Shown here piece by piece: positions 7,932 to 16,666 of a DNA stretch of 64,000 nucleotides. The notes under the pieces are model-generated. The model was given only the letters and a program-made list of their open reading frames with translations. It was not told the DNA's origin and did no database searches. The stretch spans positions 1,385,001-1,449,000 of the forward strand of contig CP159373.1 in NCBI GenBank assembly GCA_032595685.2, read 5' to 3'. The first letter of the stretch is position 1, and each line of letters starts with the position of its first letter. This DNA is from Candidatus Electrothrix aestuarii. Its GTDB lineage: Bacteria > Desulfobacterota > Desulfobulbia > Desulfobulbales > Desulfobulbaceae. The translations under genes and the position numbers were made by a program.

Positions 7932-9586
7932 GAGCATCCTCAAAAAGCCAACCTCTCATACAGGCAATACTGCAGGACTTGCCTTGGCATTTGCTCAAAG
8001 AACGCAAAAAATCGAGCGCTAATATGATTCAGCTGGCTGCGTAAAAGTAAAAACCGTGAAAGATATAAATTTTCAAGCTGTTCCTGCAACTTCCTGAGCA
8101 GAACCATCAGATTCATGACCAGGAAAATACAGTTAATCCATGCTTCAGAGGTTCTCTGAAGTTTTGCCCGGATGTAGTTGAGTCGGTAGCCGTTTTTTCC
8201 TTGGCCAAATTTCCCTCAATGGGGATCCGTTCTCGACTATCCCGAATCCGTTGTGCTTTCAGTTCCCGAAGACGTTCTTTGTTTTCTTCTGTCTCTTTCG
8301 GGGACCTGCCCATTCGTTTACCACCAAATCGAATGCCTTTCTCTTTGAGATATTTACGATTTTCTCTTGTTCCGTAAATTTGATCAGCAAGCACTGCAGC
8401 AGGATAGTAGCCATTTCGGCGTTTGTAGTTTTCCACCTGCGCCTGCAAATCCGTGCCTTCGTTGAAGGCATCCCAACCAATATGATCGACAAAAGCCAAA
8501 CCATCGACCATGCTCACGCTGAGTTTGGCACCGAACTCCACATTTTTACCTGCTTTCCCACGAACTATTGGTCGTACATGAGGTTGGGCAATGGAAACAA
8601 TTCGGTCATCGCAGCGTCGTTTTCGTTTTTTGTACATCTCATCCTGCTGGCGATACACATGCTGAATGATCCAATACTGTCGTTGTTGCTGATGGGGAAG
8701 TGGAAAAGGTGCCGATCCAACATTATCAAGCAACTCATCAATATATCGTAAATTTCTTCGGACGTACTGTAATTGCTGCCGAAGTCCGCGCCGCAGATTT
8801 TTTTGCCTGGTTTCTTTTTTTTAGCCAGATTCAGGTAGTTTTTGCGAGCAACTCTCCGATATGTCCTGGGCTTTTTGGGGTAGCCACTCTGTTTGTACAG
8901 ATCATCAATCAGCTGCTCGGAAATCTCACGAGCTTCGTTGAGTAAACTCAGATCAGTCGGGTAACGAATCGCTTGCTCAGCAACCGTTGCATCGACAAGC
9001 ATTTTCCCCTTATTTTCAACGGGCTCTTCCTCACCCTTATCCTCTTTTTCATCTTCATTTGTCGTACTTTTCTTTGAGAGAGCAAGTTTTTCCAAAATCA
9101 CTTCTTCAAACGCAGAAAAGACATCCTTTCCCATCCGTTTTCGAATCTCAACAAACAGGCTCGGAGCTAGAGGTTGCTTGTCTTGAAAAGAAGAAAACCC
9201 AACAAAATACTGAAGATAGGGGTTCTCCTGAATCTGGAGTACGGTTTCTTCGTCACTGAGCGTCAGCTTATGTTTAATGATTAACGCGCCGATCACCAAT
9301 CTGGCATTTTTGGCAGGTCGCCCCTGACGCGGGTCCAATGTTCGGTAATATCTGATGGCGAACTCATCCCACGGAATAACTTTATGCCATTTGATCCATC
9401 TGTTGTCAGGGTTCAGTTTGCCTCCAAAGGGAAGGCTGAATCCTTCAAGTGTAAGCTGTCTGTCACTGGTGTACCTGATCATGTGCATGCCTTATGAGGG
9501 GGTGAACGTCAAAAGTATGCATATTTTACAATATTTTTATAACTTTTTCATTTAAAATCAGCGCGCTGAGAGTTTTTAAGGACAAT
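7932..9586 (-). mobile_element. Decayed insertion sequence, IS5-like
   Basis: A DDE transposase gene fills nearly the whole segment. Weakly matching ends are present: CATCCTCAAAAAGCC near 7936 on the plus strand, and TTGTCCTTAAAAACTC near 9583 read on the minus strand. I take these as degenerate terminal inverted repeats, so the borders are approximate. No clear target-site duplication was seen. The element lies between the metal-uptake locus and the phosphatidylserine-decarboxylase-like gene. Confidence 0.6.
7940..9488 (-). pseudogene. IS5-like DDE transposase, two frameshifts
   Basis: The N-terminal part (from the ATG at 9488) carries the DUF772-type region GRPAKNARLVIGALI and SDEETVLQIQENPYLQYFVG. 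The frame is lost near 8780-8800, at an A-rich stretch, and continues in another frame from QLQYVRRNLRYIDELL through VADQ-like ADQIYGTRENR and RIPIEG. It is lost again near 8195-8205, and a third frame continues FGQGKNGYRLNYIRAKLQRT to a stop at 7940-7942. Joined, the three pieces give a full-length IS5-family transposase of about 515 aa. As it stands it cannot be made unless frameshifting occurs, so the element is probably dead. Confidence 0.85.
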
Positions 9587-9678
9587 CTATATAAATTAAA
9601 TTTAATGCCAAATGAAAGGCAAAAACTATCAATCATCACATGACAGGATAACAATATATAAAAAAAGGAGAAATAGTC

Positions 9679-10953
9679 ATGTCCGACAACAAAATTATTG
9701 ATGATGGGATGCCCCCACCTCCCGCCACCACATGGACTCAACAGGACAAAGAACAAGTTGCTCTTTTGCTCGCGGAGTTGGACGTCATGCTCGTTCGTCC
9801 CGACGGACGCATGTCAAAAACAGGCACGTTGATGCAAGAATCGCTGTCAGAGGTATGTAATCCCTTGCTGAACCCTGAACAGGACCGGCGGACGTTCTGG
9901 TATCCCTATCGCAATGGCGAAAAACCGATGTCAGACTTCTTTGCAACCTGGTTCTACTACGCTCCCGTCCCGACGGGTATCGGTCCTGGTTACTACATTG
10001 AGCAATGGGACTATCTTGCGAACACCAAGGCAGGGTTAATACTCAATAACGAGGATCAGTGTTTCAAGAACTGGTTTGTTGACTTTCTCAATCTCCGGGG
10101 AGCGTGGCTCAACAGCACAGATTCAAAGGGGTCTATCGACAAATGGATGGCATACCAAGGCACCACGGAGCATCCTTTTGACATAAGCGAATACATAGTA
10201 CCCGAAGGCGGGTTCCAATCCTTCAATCAGTTTTTTCTCCGGGAACTAAAACCGGGTAAGCGGCTGATGTGCCCTTGCGCTGATGATTCAGATGTAGTGG
10301 TCGCGCCCTGTGATGGAGGTGTGTTTTATCTCACTCGCGGACAACTCGAAGGCAATAAGTACCCGCTTCCGGGTAAATCACATGATGTGCTCCAGCTCGA
10401 ACAGTCTCTTCCAGGATATGGTGGGAGTTTTATAGGTGGCCCTCTGCTCGACATTCTACTCTGGTTCACCGATTACCATCACTTCCGTGCTCCAGTCTCC
10501 GGGACGGTCATCCACCAAGGGATGTACGAGGGATCCTACAACTATGACTTTGATAACTATGATCCCAACGATCCCTACGCGCCTGCACTGCCAAGCGGCA
10601 GTGATCGGGTAGGTTGGTACCGGAGCTTAGGTAAACATAAACGCTATGTTTGGATTTTCCGAACAAAAGAACTTGGTTTAGTAGCGATGATGGCCATTGG
10701 ATTCTGGGGTGTCGGCAGTATCATTAATGAGGTGCCCGAGGGTGCAACGTTGAAAAAAGGCGATCGGATGGGACACTTTGGCTACGGTGGTTCATCAATC
10801 GTGCTGGCATTCGAGCCTAACCTGGATTTGCAGTTCGGCGTGCAGAATGCCAAGGGGGGAACCACGCTCGTCAATGACCCCGACTCCCCGACCTTGATGC
10901 AGATTCAACAGTGCCTCGGAAGGCGCACACCACCCATGAAGTGGTTTGATTGA
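9679..10953 (+). CDS. Phosphatidylserine decarboxylase-family protein
   Basis: The product is 424 aa and starts 6 bp after a good AAGGAG site. The C-terminal half is a PSD domain. DGGVFYLTRGQ is followed by FTDYHHFRAPVSGTV, with the conserved active-site His, and FGYGGSSIVLAFE with the GSS self-cleavage site at about residues 371-373, which would give a pyruvoyl prosthetic group. Family members decarboxylate phosphatidylserine or, in divergent clades, other amino-acid-like substrates. The roughly 170-residue N-terminal extension and the lack of a membrane helix set it apart from housekeeping Psd and match the soluble PSD-like proteins of secondary-metabolism type. The substrate is unknown. 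It leads a plus-strand run with the GH64-like gene. Confidence 0.85.
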   Translation: MSDNKIIDDGMPPPPATTWTQQDKEQVALLLAELDVMLVRPDGRMSKTGTLMQESLSEVCNPLLNPEQDRRTFWYPYRNGEKPMSDFFATWFYYAPVPTGIGPGYYIEQWDYLANTKAGLILNNEDQCFKNWFVDFLNLRGAWLNSTDSKGSIDKWMAYQGTTEHPFDISEYIVPEGGFQSFNQFFLRELKPGKRLMCPCADDSDVVVAPCDGGVFYLTRGQLEGNKYPLPGKSHDVLQLEQSLPGYGGSFIGGPLLDILLWFTDYHHFRAPVSGTVIHQGMYEGSYNYDFDNYDPNDPYAPALPSGSDRVGWYRSLGKHKRYVWIFRTKELGLVAMMAIGFWGVGSIINEVPEGATLKKGDRMGHFGYGGSSIVLAFEPNLDLQFGVQNAKGGTTLVNDPDSPTLMQIQQCLGRRTPPMKWFD

Positions 10954-11084
10954 TGTAACATCTCGATTACTGAAGCGATCACCTAATGAGACAATAGGGC
11001 CAACTTTAACATCCCCTGCCAGCAGACCTTTCAGTCGGTTAACTCTACAGTCAGTATAATTACTTACCAAAGGGAATTAAAAAA

Positions 11085-13652
11085 ATGTCACGCATTAAAA
11101 GTTCAGATTACTATTGCTTCCAAATCGTTATTAACGGTTCAATGCCAGGAACTAAGGGAGACAAAATATACGCATGCGGCACGGTTAATACCGTTGGGGA
11201 CGGAGCCGCCGCCTACTTCGAGTGGCAAAAACAAGATGACGAAAATTATCAAGTAGCCTTGAAAGCCCCCTCCAACCTTGAAAGACTCACCACCTCACTG
11301 TCGAAAATCGTGACCGCGCAGGTCAACACGAAAACCACCGAAACCTTCCCCCCCAGTGTCAAGACGACCATTACGCAAAGCATTCCCTACACTTTATCGA
11401 CAAAGGTCAATGGAGACTTCCCGAAAGAGACAACCACGTTTAAGGTCAACGACGCCTCCGGTGTCGCGAAGGGCATGACGCCCTCTGGCGGTATGCTTCC
11501 CAAGGGAGATGCATTTAGGGGCAAAACCACCGTAACGAACGTCGATTTGAGCACCAATAAAATCACAGTCAGCCACCCTTCTTTGGTGCAGCTGAGTGAC
11601 ACAGCTAACATCACGTTTACCTCATCACATGACAGCACCTATACGATCAAAGTCGCCAGCGTAGAAGGGATCAGGAAGGGCATGAAGGTGACGGGGGGAA
11701 AGCAGGACGGTACCGGCTTCAATCTGCACACCCTCGTGGTTTCCACCGATGGGGAAGATCAAAGCGTCACGCTCAACAAACTCACCATCCCTTCTTCCAT
11801 CGACAAAGGGGCGCCTGTCGTTTTCTCTCCAAATATACCCTCTGGCAAGGTCATTTTGCACCTGAAGTCAGTGGACAACATTGAGAAGGGGATGCTGGTT
11901 TCCGGCGGTGCCGACACGGGAAGCGCCTTTCCGGCAACAAGCGAAGTCGTGAAGGTCGATGCGACCAACAAAACGGTAACAGCCTCTCAAGTGACTAAAT
12001 CCTCGATTAAAATCGGGACACAGATAACCTTCACTCCCGCTACCACGTGGAAATTGGAGGTCGCCGGCAAGCCCAGCAAAGCCAACATTATGATCCCTAA
12101 TGATCAGCTGCTCGCCGGTGGTCGGATCATATTCTCCGTTGGAGACGAAACGCAGTTTTCGGTCAACAGCAACAATAAACCGGTCGCGCCGGTCCCCTAT
12201 GCCGGGACCGTCGTCGAAGGCTACTACGACTTTATTGAGTTCGCCTGGACACCTGGTGACGACAACCTCAACTTCGACACTTCCATCGTCGATCAATACG
12301 GCTTGCCGATCTGCATATCCTTTGACGGTCAGAGTCAATCCGAAAGGGGCGTGCCGCTCAAAAGAAGTGACGTGTTTGATACATTCAAAAACTTTATGAC
12401 GACCCAGCCTTCTTCCACGTACAGCGCGTCATCCCCCAAAAAAAGCGACGTGACCGACTTTTTCAAAGGGCTTGCTGAGTACATGACCCCCTACCGCATA
12501 CTAGCCCCGGCGGATGCGTTTCTGCGGGCTCAACAGCAAGACACAACGAGCGACATCAAGCACAAGGTCAACGCCGTGTCGACCTATTTCGACACCATTA
12601 TCCAGGCATTCTTTGACCAATACGACCCGAGCAAGCCCCTCGGCGCGAGCTTTGTTATGCAAAATGTCCCCGGCTGCGCCAATACCGGCAAATGCGGGAG
12701 CAGCCTGCACGACCTTCAGGGTTCAGTAACAACCGTTCAGCGAAAAGCAACCAATGGTACGGTCCACACGTATAGAGTATTGAAGATCAAGGACATCACT
12801 CCCAACATCGGCGATAAGCAAGGAAAGGATTGGGAGTACACGATCTTCGAGCCGTTCTTTTCTTCCAATGGCTATACCAACAAACCTCTGCCGCCGCACT
12901 GGTTGAACGACGGCCAGAATATCCCGACCACTGAAACCCCAACCCAGATGGTATTCGGCGCCAGCGGTGTATTTGCCGACAGCGCGGAAGGAAACGCCCC
13001 CGAGTATCACCCCCCCGGATACAACCCGACCTGCTATCAAACATTGTTGGGCGCCATCGAAAACCAAATCGTCACCGCGATAAGCCGAGGTATCGCGTTG
13101 GCCTCGCAATGGCGTTGGTTATATCAGTCGACGGAAAATCCCGTTACCCCAGTTTTCAAACCTCAAGTGACGGTAAATCCCGGCAATACGCTGACCATCA
13201 GCGCGCAAGCCTTCGTCCCCGTATTCAAAGGAATGTCCGTGCAACAAACGGGCAGCGAGTATGTCGACAATGGCACCCAGGACGCTCCAAACGTCGTCAC
13301 CGACGTGAGTATCGATTCGAATGGCACCACGACAATTACCCTACTTAACGCCAACGTCGCCAGCCACAACAACGTTCAAGTCATTTTCTCCTACGAAAAC
13401 ATCAAAAACCCGTTTTATCAGCTATCCGATCCCATGACCTGCAGCCCTTTCGACGGACAGAATTTCAATAATGAGGGTGTCTGGAACTACTTTGCCCAAT
13501 TCTTCCACCAGACCTATGACCCGGCCTCCCAAAACGGCATCAGCATCAAGGGCCTGGCTTACGCCTACGCCTTTGATGATCAGGGAAATTTCTCTACTGA
13601 CATTTCTATGGATAACGCGTCGAGCGCCACAGTAAAACTTGGTACCCCTTAG
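11085..13652 (+). CDS. GH64-like beta-1,3-glucanase-type protein with repeated beta domains
   Basis: The product is 855 aa with no signal peptide visible. Residues about 95-325 hold three tandem units of about 80 residues, each with a KGM-x-SGG-type turn (AKGMTPSGG, RKGMKVTGG, EKGMLVSGG) and a VTxxxVD strand; a fourth diverged unit lies near 690-760 (FKGMSVQQTG). Around residues 345-450 the pattern GGRIIFSVGD, YYDFIEFAWT and NFDTSIVDQYGLPI matches the thaumatin-like beta-sandwich of GH64 laminaripentaose-producing beta-1,3-glucanases. The C-terminal YAYAFDDQGNFSTD matches the family end. The repeats appear inserted ahead of and inside the GH64 fold. It may bind or cut beta-1,3-glucan. The catalytic pair cannot be assigned from sequence alone. 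Confidence 0.65.
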   Translation: MSRIKSSDYYCFQIVINGSMPGTKGDKIYACGTVNTVGDGAAAYFEWQKQDDENYQVALKAPSNLERLTTSLSKIVTAQVNTKTTETFPPSVKTTITQSIPYTLSTKVNGDFPKETTTFKVNDASGVAKGMTPSGGMLPKGDAFRGKTTVTNVDLSTNKITVSHPSLVQLSDTANITFTSSHDSTYTIKVASVEGIRKGMKVTGGKQDGTGFNLHTLVVSTDGEDQSVTLNKLTIPSSIDKGAPVVFSPNIPSGKVILHLKSVDNIEKGMLVSGGADTGSAFPATSEVVKVDATNKTVTASQVTKSSIKIGTQITFTPATTWKLEVAGKPSKANIMIPNDQLLAGGRIIFSVGDETQFSVNSNNKPVAPVPYAGTVVEGYYDFIEFAWTPGDDNLNFDTSIVDQYGLPICISFDGQSQSERGVPLKRSDVFDTFKNFMTTQPSSTYSASSPKKSDVTDFFKGLAEYMTPYRILAPADAFLRAQQQDTTSDIKHKVNAVSTYFDTIIQAFFDQYDPSKPLGASFVMQNVPGCANTGKCGSSLHDLQGSVTTVQRKATNGTVHTYRVLKIKDITPNIGDKQGKDWEYTIFEPFFSSNGYTNKPLPPHWLNDGQNIPTTETPTQMVFGASGVFADSAEGNAPEYHPPGYNPTCYQTLLGAIENQIVTAISRGIALASQWRWLYQSTENPVTPVFKPQVTVNPGNTLTISAQAFVPVFKGMSVQQTGSEYVDNGTQDAPNVVTDVSIDSNGTTTITLLNANVASHNNVQVIFSYENIKNPFYQLSDPMTCSPFDGQNFNNEGVWNYFAQFFHQTYDPASQNGISIKGLAYAYAFDDQGNFSTDISMDNASSATVKLGTP

Positions 13653-13727
13653 TACCTATCAACTTTGTAGTGATATGGACATTTATAGTAAACAACATCA
13701 AATACAAAGCTGAGGATCCCTGTATTT

Positions 13728-13766
13728 CGACCACCTCCGTGCTTTTTTCAGCACGAAGGTTGGTCG
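13728..13766. other. Strong stem-loop downstream of the GH64-like gene
   Basis: CGACCACCT-C-CGTGCT and AGCACG-A-AGGTTGGTCG pair across a TTTTTC loop. There is no T-run after it on the plus strand, so it may be an mRNA-stabilising structure or a factor-dependent end signal. It sits in the 210-bp gap between two genes. Confidence 0.5.
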
Positions 13767-13862
13767 TCGCTAGCCTGCGCCGGAGAATAGTGACCCAAAA
13801 AATAAACTTCCGAAGGAAAATACGGTCAGTCTCGTCATCCTAATACCAGCATAGGAGGAGCT

Positions 13863-14607
13863 ATGACACAAGGAAAACCAAGTGTGGACAGCAGTTACGC
13901 AAATGTCACAGAAAAGCTCATTGGAGAAGTAAAGGATTTTTTAGGGGAGCTCCCCGTATTCTGGGGTCGCTATTTTGCAACCCAGGGTGTTGTCGAATAC
14001 CATCATGCCACGGAAAATGAACCGCTCTCTCAAGCCGGTATCCGCTTGCTTCCCATTCACCCGGAGAACATCTGATGTGGGCGGTACAGAAGCAGAAGGA
14101 GCAACAGATGCCCGTGCCTGTGTTGATGACATCCTGGCAAGCTTCCCGATAGAGTATCTCGCTCGTCAGGGCGGAGAATTCTTTGTTTTCCTCGATGTTG
14201 AAAATTCTCCGGCCCTTTCAGAAGCATATTATACTGGCTGGGCCGAGACCCTACGCATATACAGCCGGGAACGCAGCGAAAATGCAGTCTCACTTCTCCC
14301 CTGCGTCTATGCTGCCCAGTCCAACCAAGCCACCTGGACAGTTCTGAGCCGAACCCATGAAGCTGGTATCCCTTGCTACGGCGTTTGGGTTGCCCACTAT
14401 CACAGCACCGAGTGCAGTGCTCAACGCCCCCAATGGGAGGGCGAATTCCTCACCCCAGAAATAAAACTCCCCTGCCCGATTCTCATCTGGCAATATGCAG
14501 AGAACTGCGTCAACGGACAGGTTGATCTCAGCCAAGTCAACCCGAACATCAATCTTGATAACGACCTGCTGGCTAAGCTTATCTTGCCGCCTCCTACAGA
14601 AATCTGA
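13863..14607 (+). pseudogene. DUF1906 (Rv2525c-like) glycoside-hydrolase-like protein, frameshifted
   Basis: The first frame (13863-14075, after a GGAGG site) gives residues that include LPVFWGRYFATQGVVEYHH and AGIRLLPI, the start of a DUF1906/Rv2525c TIM-barrel domain, and then hits a stop. The rest of the domain continues in the next frame: VGGTEAEGATDA, FVFLDVENSP, WTVLSRTHEAGIPCYGVW and ILIWQYAENC, to the stop at 14607. The shift lies at about 14040-14070. Joined, it is about 247 aa. Family members resemble GH25 lysozymes and are thought to act on cell walls. A sequencing error or recent decay are both possible. It follows the GH64-like gene, so both neighbours are carbohydrate-related. 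Confidence 0.75.
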
Positions 14608-14728
14608 TTCACCTGATCGCTCAGATAGAACGAACTCAAACCATTCTCAAGCAACAAATAACACTGTCAATAAGGCGGGTTGCAACTGACCAACGACGAC
14701 AAGACCACATCTCAAAAAGGAGGAAAAT

Positions 14729-15940
14729 ATGCCCACAAGAACGCTCTTTATCAGCGACATCCATATGGGAGTAAACAGAAAAACCAATTGGTATCAAGAT
14801 AACGTACATACAGTAGCGTTAAAAGGATTCCTGCGCTATGTTCTCGAACATGTAAACGAAATCAACGACCTTGTTATTCTTGGTGATTGGTTTGATCAGT
14901 GGACATATGCACCAAATGATCTTCCTCCCACAATTACGGAAATTATGACAAGCAACCCGGAAGTCTTTACCAGACAGAGTGATGGGAGCGGTGATTTCAT
15001 TACTGTTCTGAATGCCCTGAAAGGCAAAGGAAACCTGCGCTTTGTCAACGGCAACCATGATATGCTGGCAGAACTTCAGGAGATCAATGCCTGGTTTACT
15101 CAGCATACCGATCAAGCTGTTCTTCCGGGAGTCGGCAATGACCTCACAATGACCTGGGCTGAGAACACCTTTTACCAGAGCAGCAACAACAAAATATATG
15201 CTGAGCACGGGCATCTTCACGACCTGTTTAACAAACCTGCCAATATGTCGGCCAATCCCTATATTCCTCTCCCGGTGGGCCACTTTATCACCCGTACCGT
15301 GGGAGATTCAGTGCTTAAACAACTCAGCACTGACAAGCCTAACAGTGCCTACCTGAAAAACTCTGGCGATCCAGATTACTCACATATTGGTGTGGACATC
15401 AAAGTGATCATCCAAACGATCAAGGATCTGATTGAACGAGGAGAGTCCCCTCATATTGCAGAGATTGTTTTAGATACCGTTCTCTCGTTCGATAAGAGTA
15501 AAAAACTGGAATACAACATGGAATGGTACAGAGGTGGTCATCCCTCTTCTGATGCAGTGGATAATTATTACCCTGCCCTTCTTACTCTACAAGAATTTTT
15601 TCAGGATATTAAAGAAATAGAAGTAAACTTCAATGGACTGGATTATTTTGCCAAACAATATTACCAACAGCACCCTGAAGCACGGGTAGTGGTCATGGGC
15701 CACACCCATGACTATAGACTGGTTTGGAATGGCCGAGAGAATGCTCCGGTGTATATCAACTCTGGCTATTACTGCCCATCAATTCCTGATATGGAGAGCG
15801 GGACAAAACTGCCTACCTTTGTGGAAATTATTAAAAACGAGCATGCCAGCTTTACGGTCAATGAAAAGAAGATAACGGATTATAAAGCAGGAACCGTGGT
15901 CACAGGGCAGACAGCAACGATAAATTGGGAGCCATCTTGA
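14729..15940 (+). CDS. Calcineurin-like metallophosphoesterase
   Basis: The product is 403 aa and is preceded by an AAGGAGG site. All five metal-binding blocks are present: SDIHMG (9-14), GDWFDQW (about 52-58), NGNHD (about 110), EHGHLHD and, near the C terminus, VVMGHTHDYR. This is a two-metal phosphoesterase of the UDP-2,3-diacylglucosamine hydrolase-like superfamily, but longer, with a helical insert between the His blocks. The substrate is unknown. It is the last gene of the plus-strand set that starts with the PSD-like gene, and a role in phospholipid or glycan chemistry is an inference from that context. No signal peptide is seen. Confidence 0.88.
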   Translation: MPTRTLFISDIHMGVNRKTNWYQDNVHTVALKGFLRYVLEHVNEINDLVILGDWFDQWTYAPNDLPPTITEIMTSNPEVFTRQSDGSGDFITVLNALKGKGNLRFVNGNHDMLAELQEINAWFTQHTDQAVLPGVGNDLTMTWAENTFYQSSNNKIYAEHGHLHDLFNKPANMSANPYIPLPVGHFITRTVGDSVLKQLSTDKPNSAYLKNSGDPDYSHIGVDIKVIIQTIKDLIERGESPHIAEIVLDTVLSFDKSKKLEYNMEWYRGGHPSSDAVDNYYPALLTLQEFFQDIKEIEVNFNGLDYFAKQYYQQHPEARVVVMGHTHDYRLVWNGRENAPVYINSGYYCPSIPDMESGTKLPTFVEIIKNEHASFTVNEKKITDYKAGTVVTGQTATINWEPS

Positions 15941-16121
15941 CCACCTGGAGCAGGAGAACGTTACGTACATCTAGGTGGTAGGTCATGGTAAAACTCTCAC
16001 CCTAACATCTTGATTAAACGGATCAGGACGATATATAATCCTTTTAATAAGGCGACGTCTATCCAAAAGCACAGCGCTCCGATAACACCGCCCCTCCTCG
16101 AAATTATACCTCCTGTGCAAT

Positions 16122-16376
16122 ATGACCAATTACGACACCAGCAAAATAAAAACACGAGAAGATTTTGTCCGTTTTCTTCGCTTCCTTTACCACACCTACC
16201 TGCATGAAGGAGCCACTTGGGAGAACGAAACCCTGGAAAATTTTCTTGAAGCATTGACATGGCACACCGAAGAGCTTCCTGTCTCCTATCAAAAGAATGG
16301 GGAAGACATAAACACCGATACTCCCAGTTGGCAGGTATTTGCAGACATGCTTATTGGCGCAACGCTTCATAAGTGA
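16122..16376 (+). CDS. Small DUF7660-like protein
   Basis: The product is 84 aa and acidic. It has the pattern FVRFLRFLYHTYL, WENETLENFLEALTWHTEEL and PSWQVFADMLIGA, which fits the small DUF7660 family often found as immunity-like or orphan genes. No ribosome site is strong. The flanks hold no partner gene. Function unknown. Confidence 0.6.
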   Translation: MTNYDTSKIKTREDFVRFLRFLYHTYLHEGATWENETLENFLEALTWHTEELPVSYQKNGEDINTDTPSWQVFADMLIGATLHK

Positions 16377-16666
16377 CCTTACAGTCAGCCTCCCTCATTA
16401 CCTTCATACAACTCTAACGGGTAGGCAGTTACCTCCCGTCGGAAATTTTTTCCTTCATCTGCTGATACAAAAAAGCAGCTCCGACACGTATGTCTTACTT
16501 CTCCCCCAATTGGTTCCACCCCCATTTTCCCCTTGCCAAGCCCTCATACCTGTGTTTAAGAAATAATATCAAGATATCGCACCAATTTTCTCGGTAGATA
16601 AGCTCAATATACAACACGTGGGCCTCAGCCCAAACACTTTCCCCTTGTTTCTCAATGGAGCCTCCT

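Noticed and set aside
16377-16666. Possible terminator hairpin and promoter before the macroglobulin gene
   Set aside because: The ACGGGTAGG/CCTCCCGT stem is short and its tail is weak; not strong enough to list.
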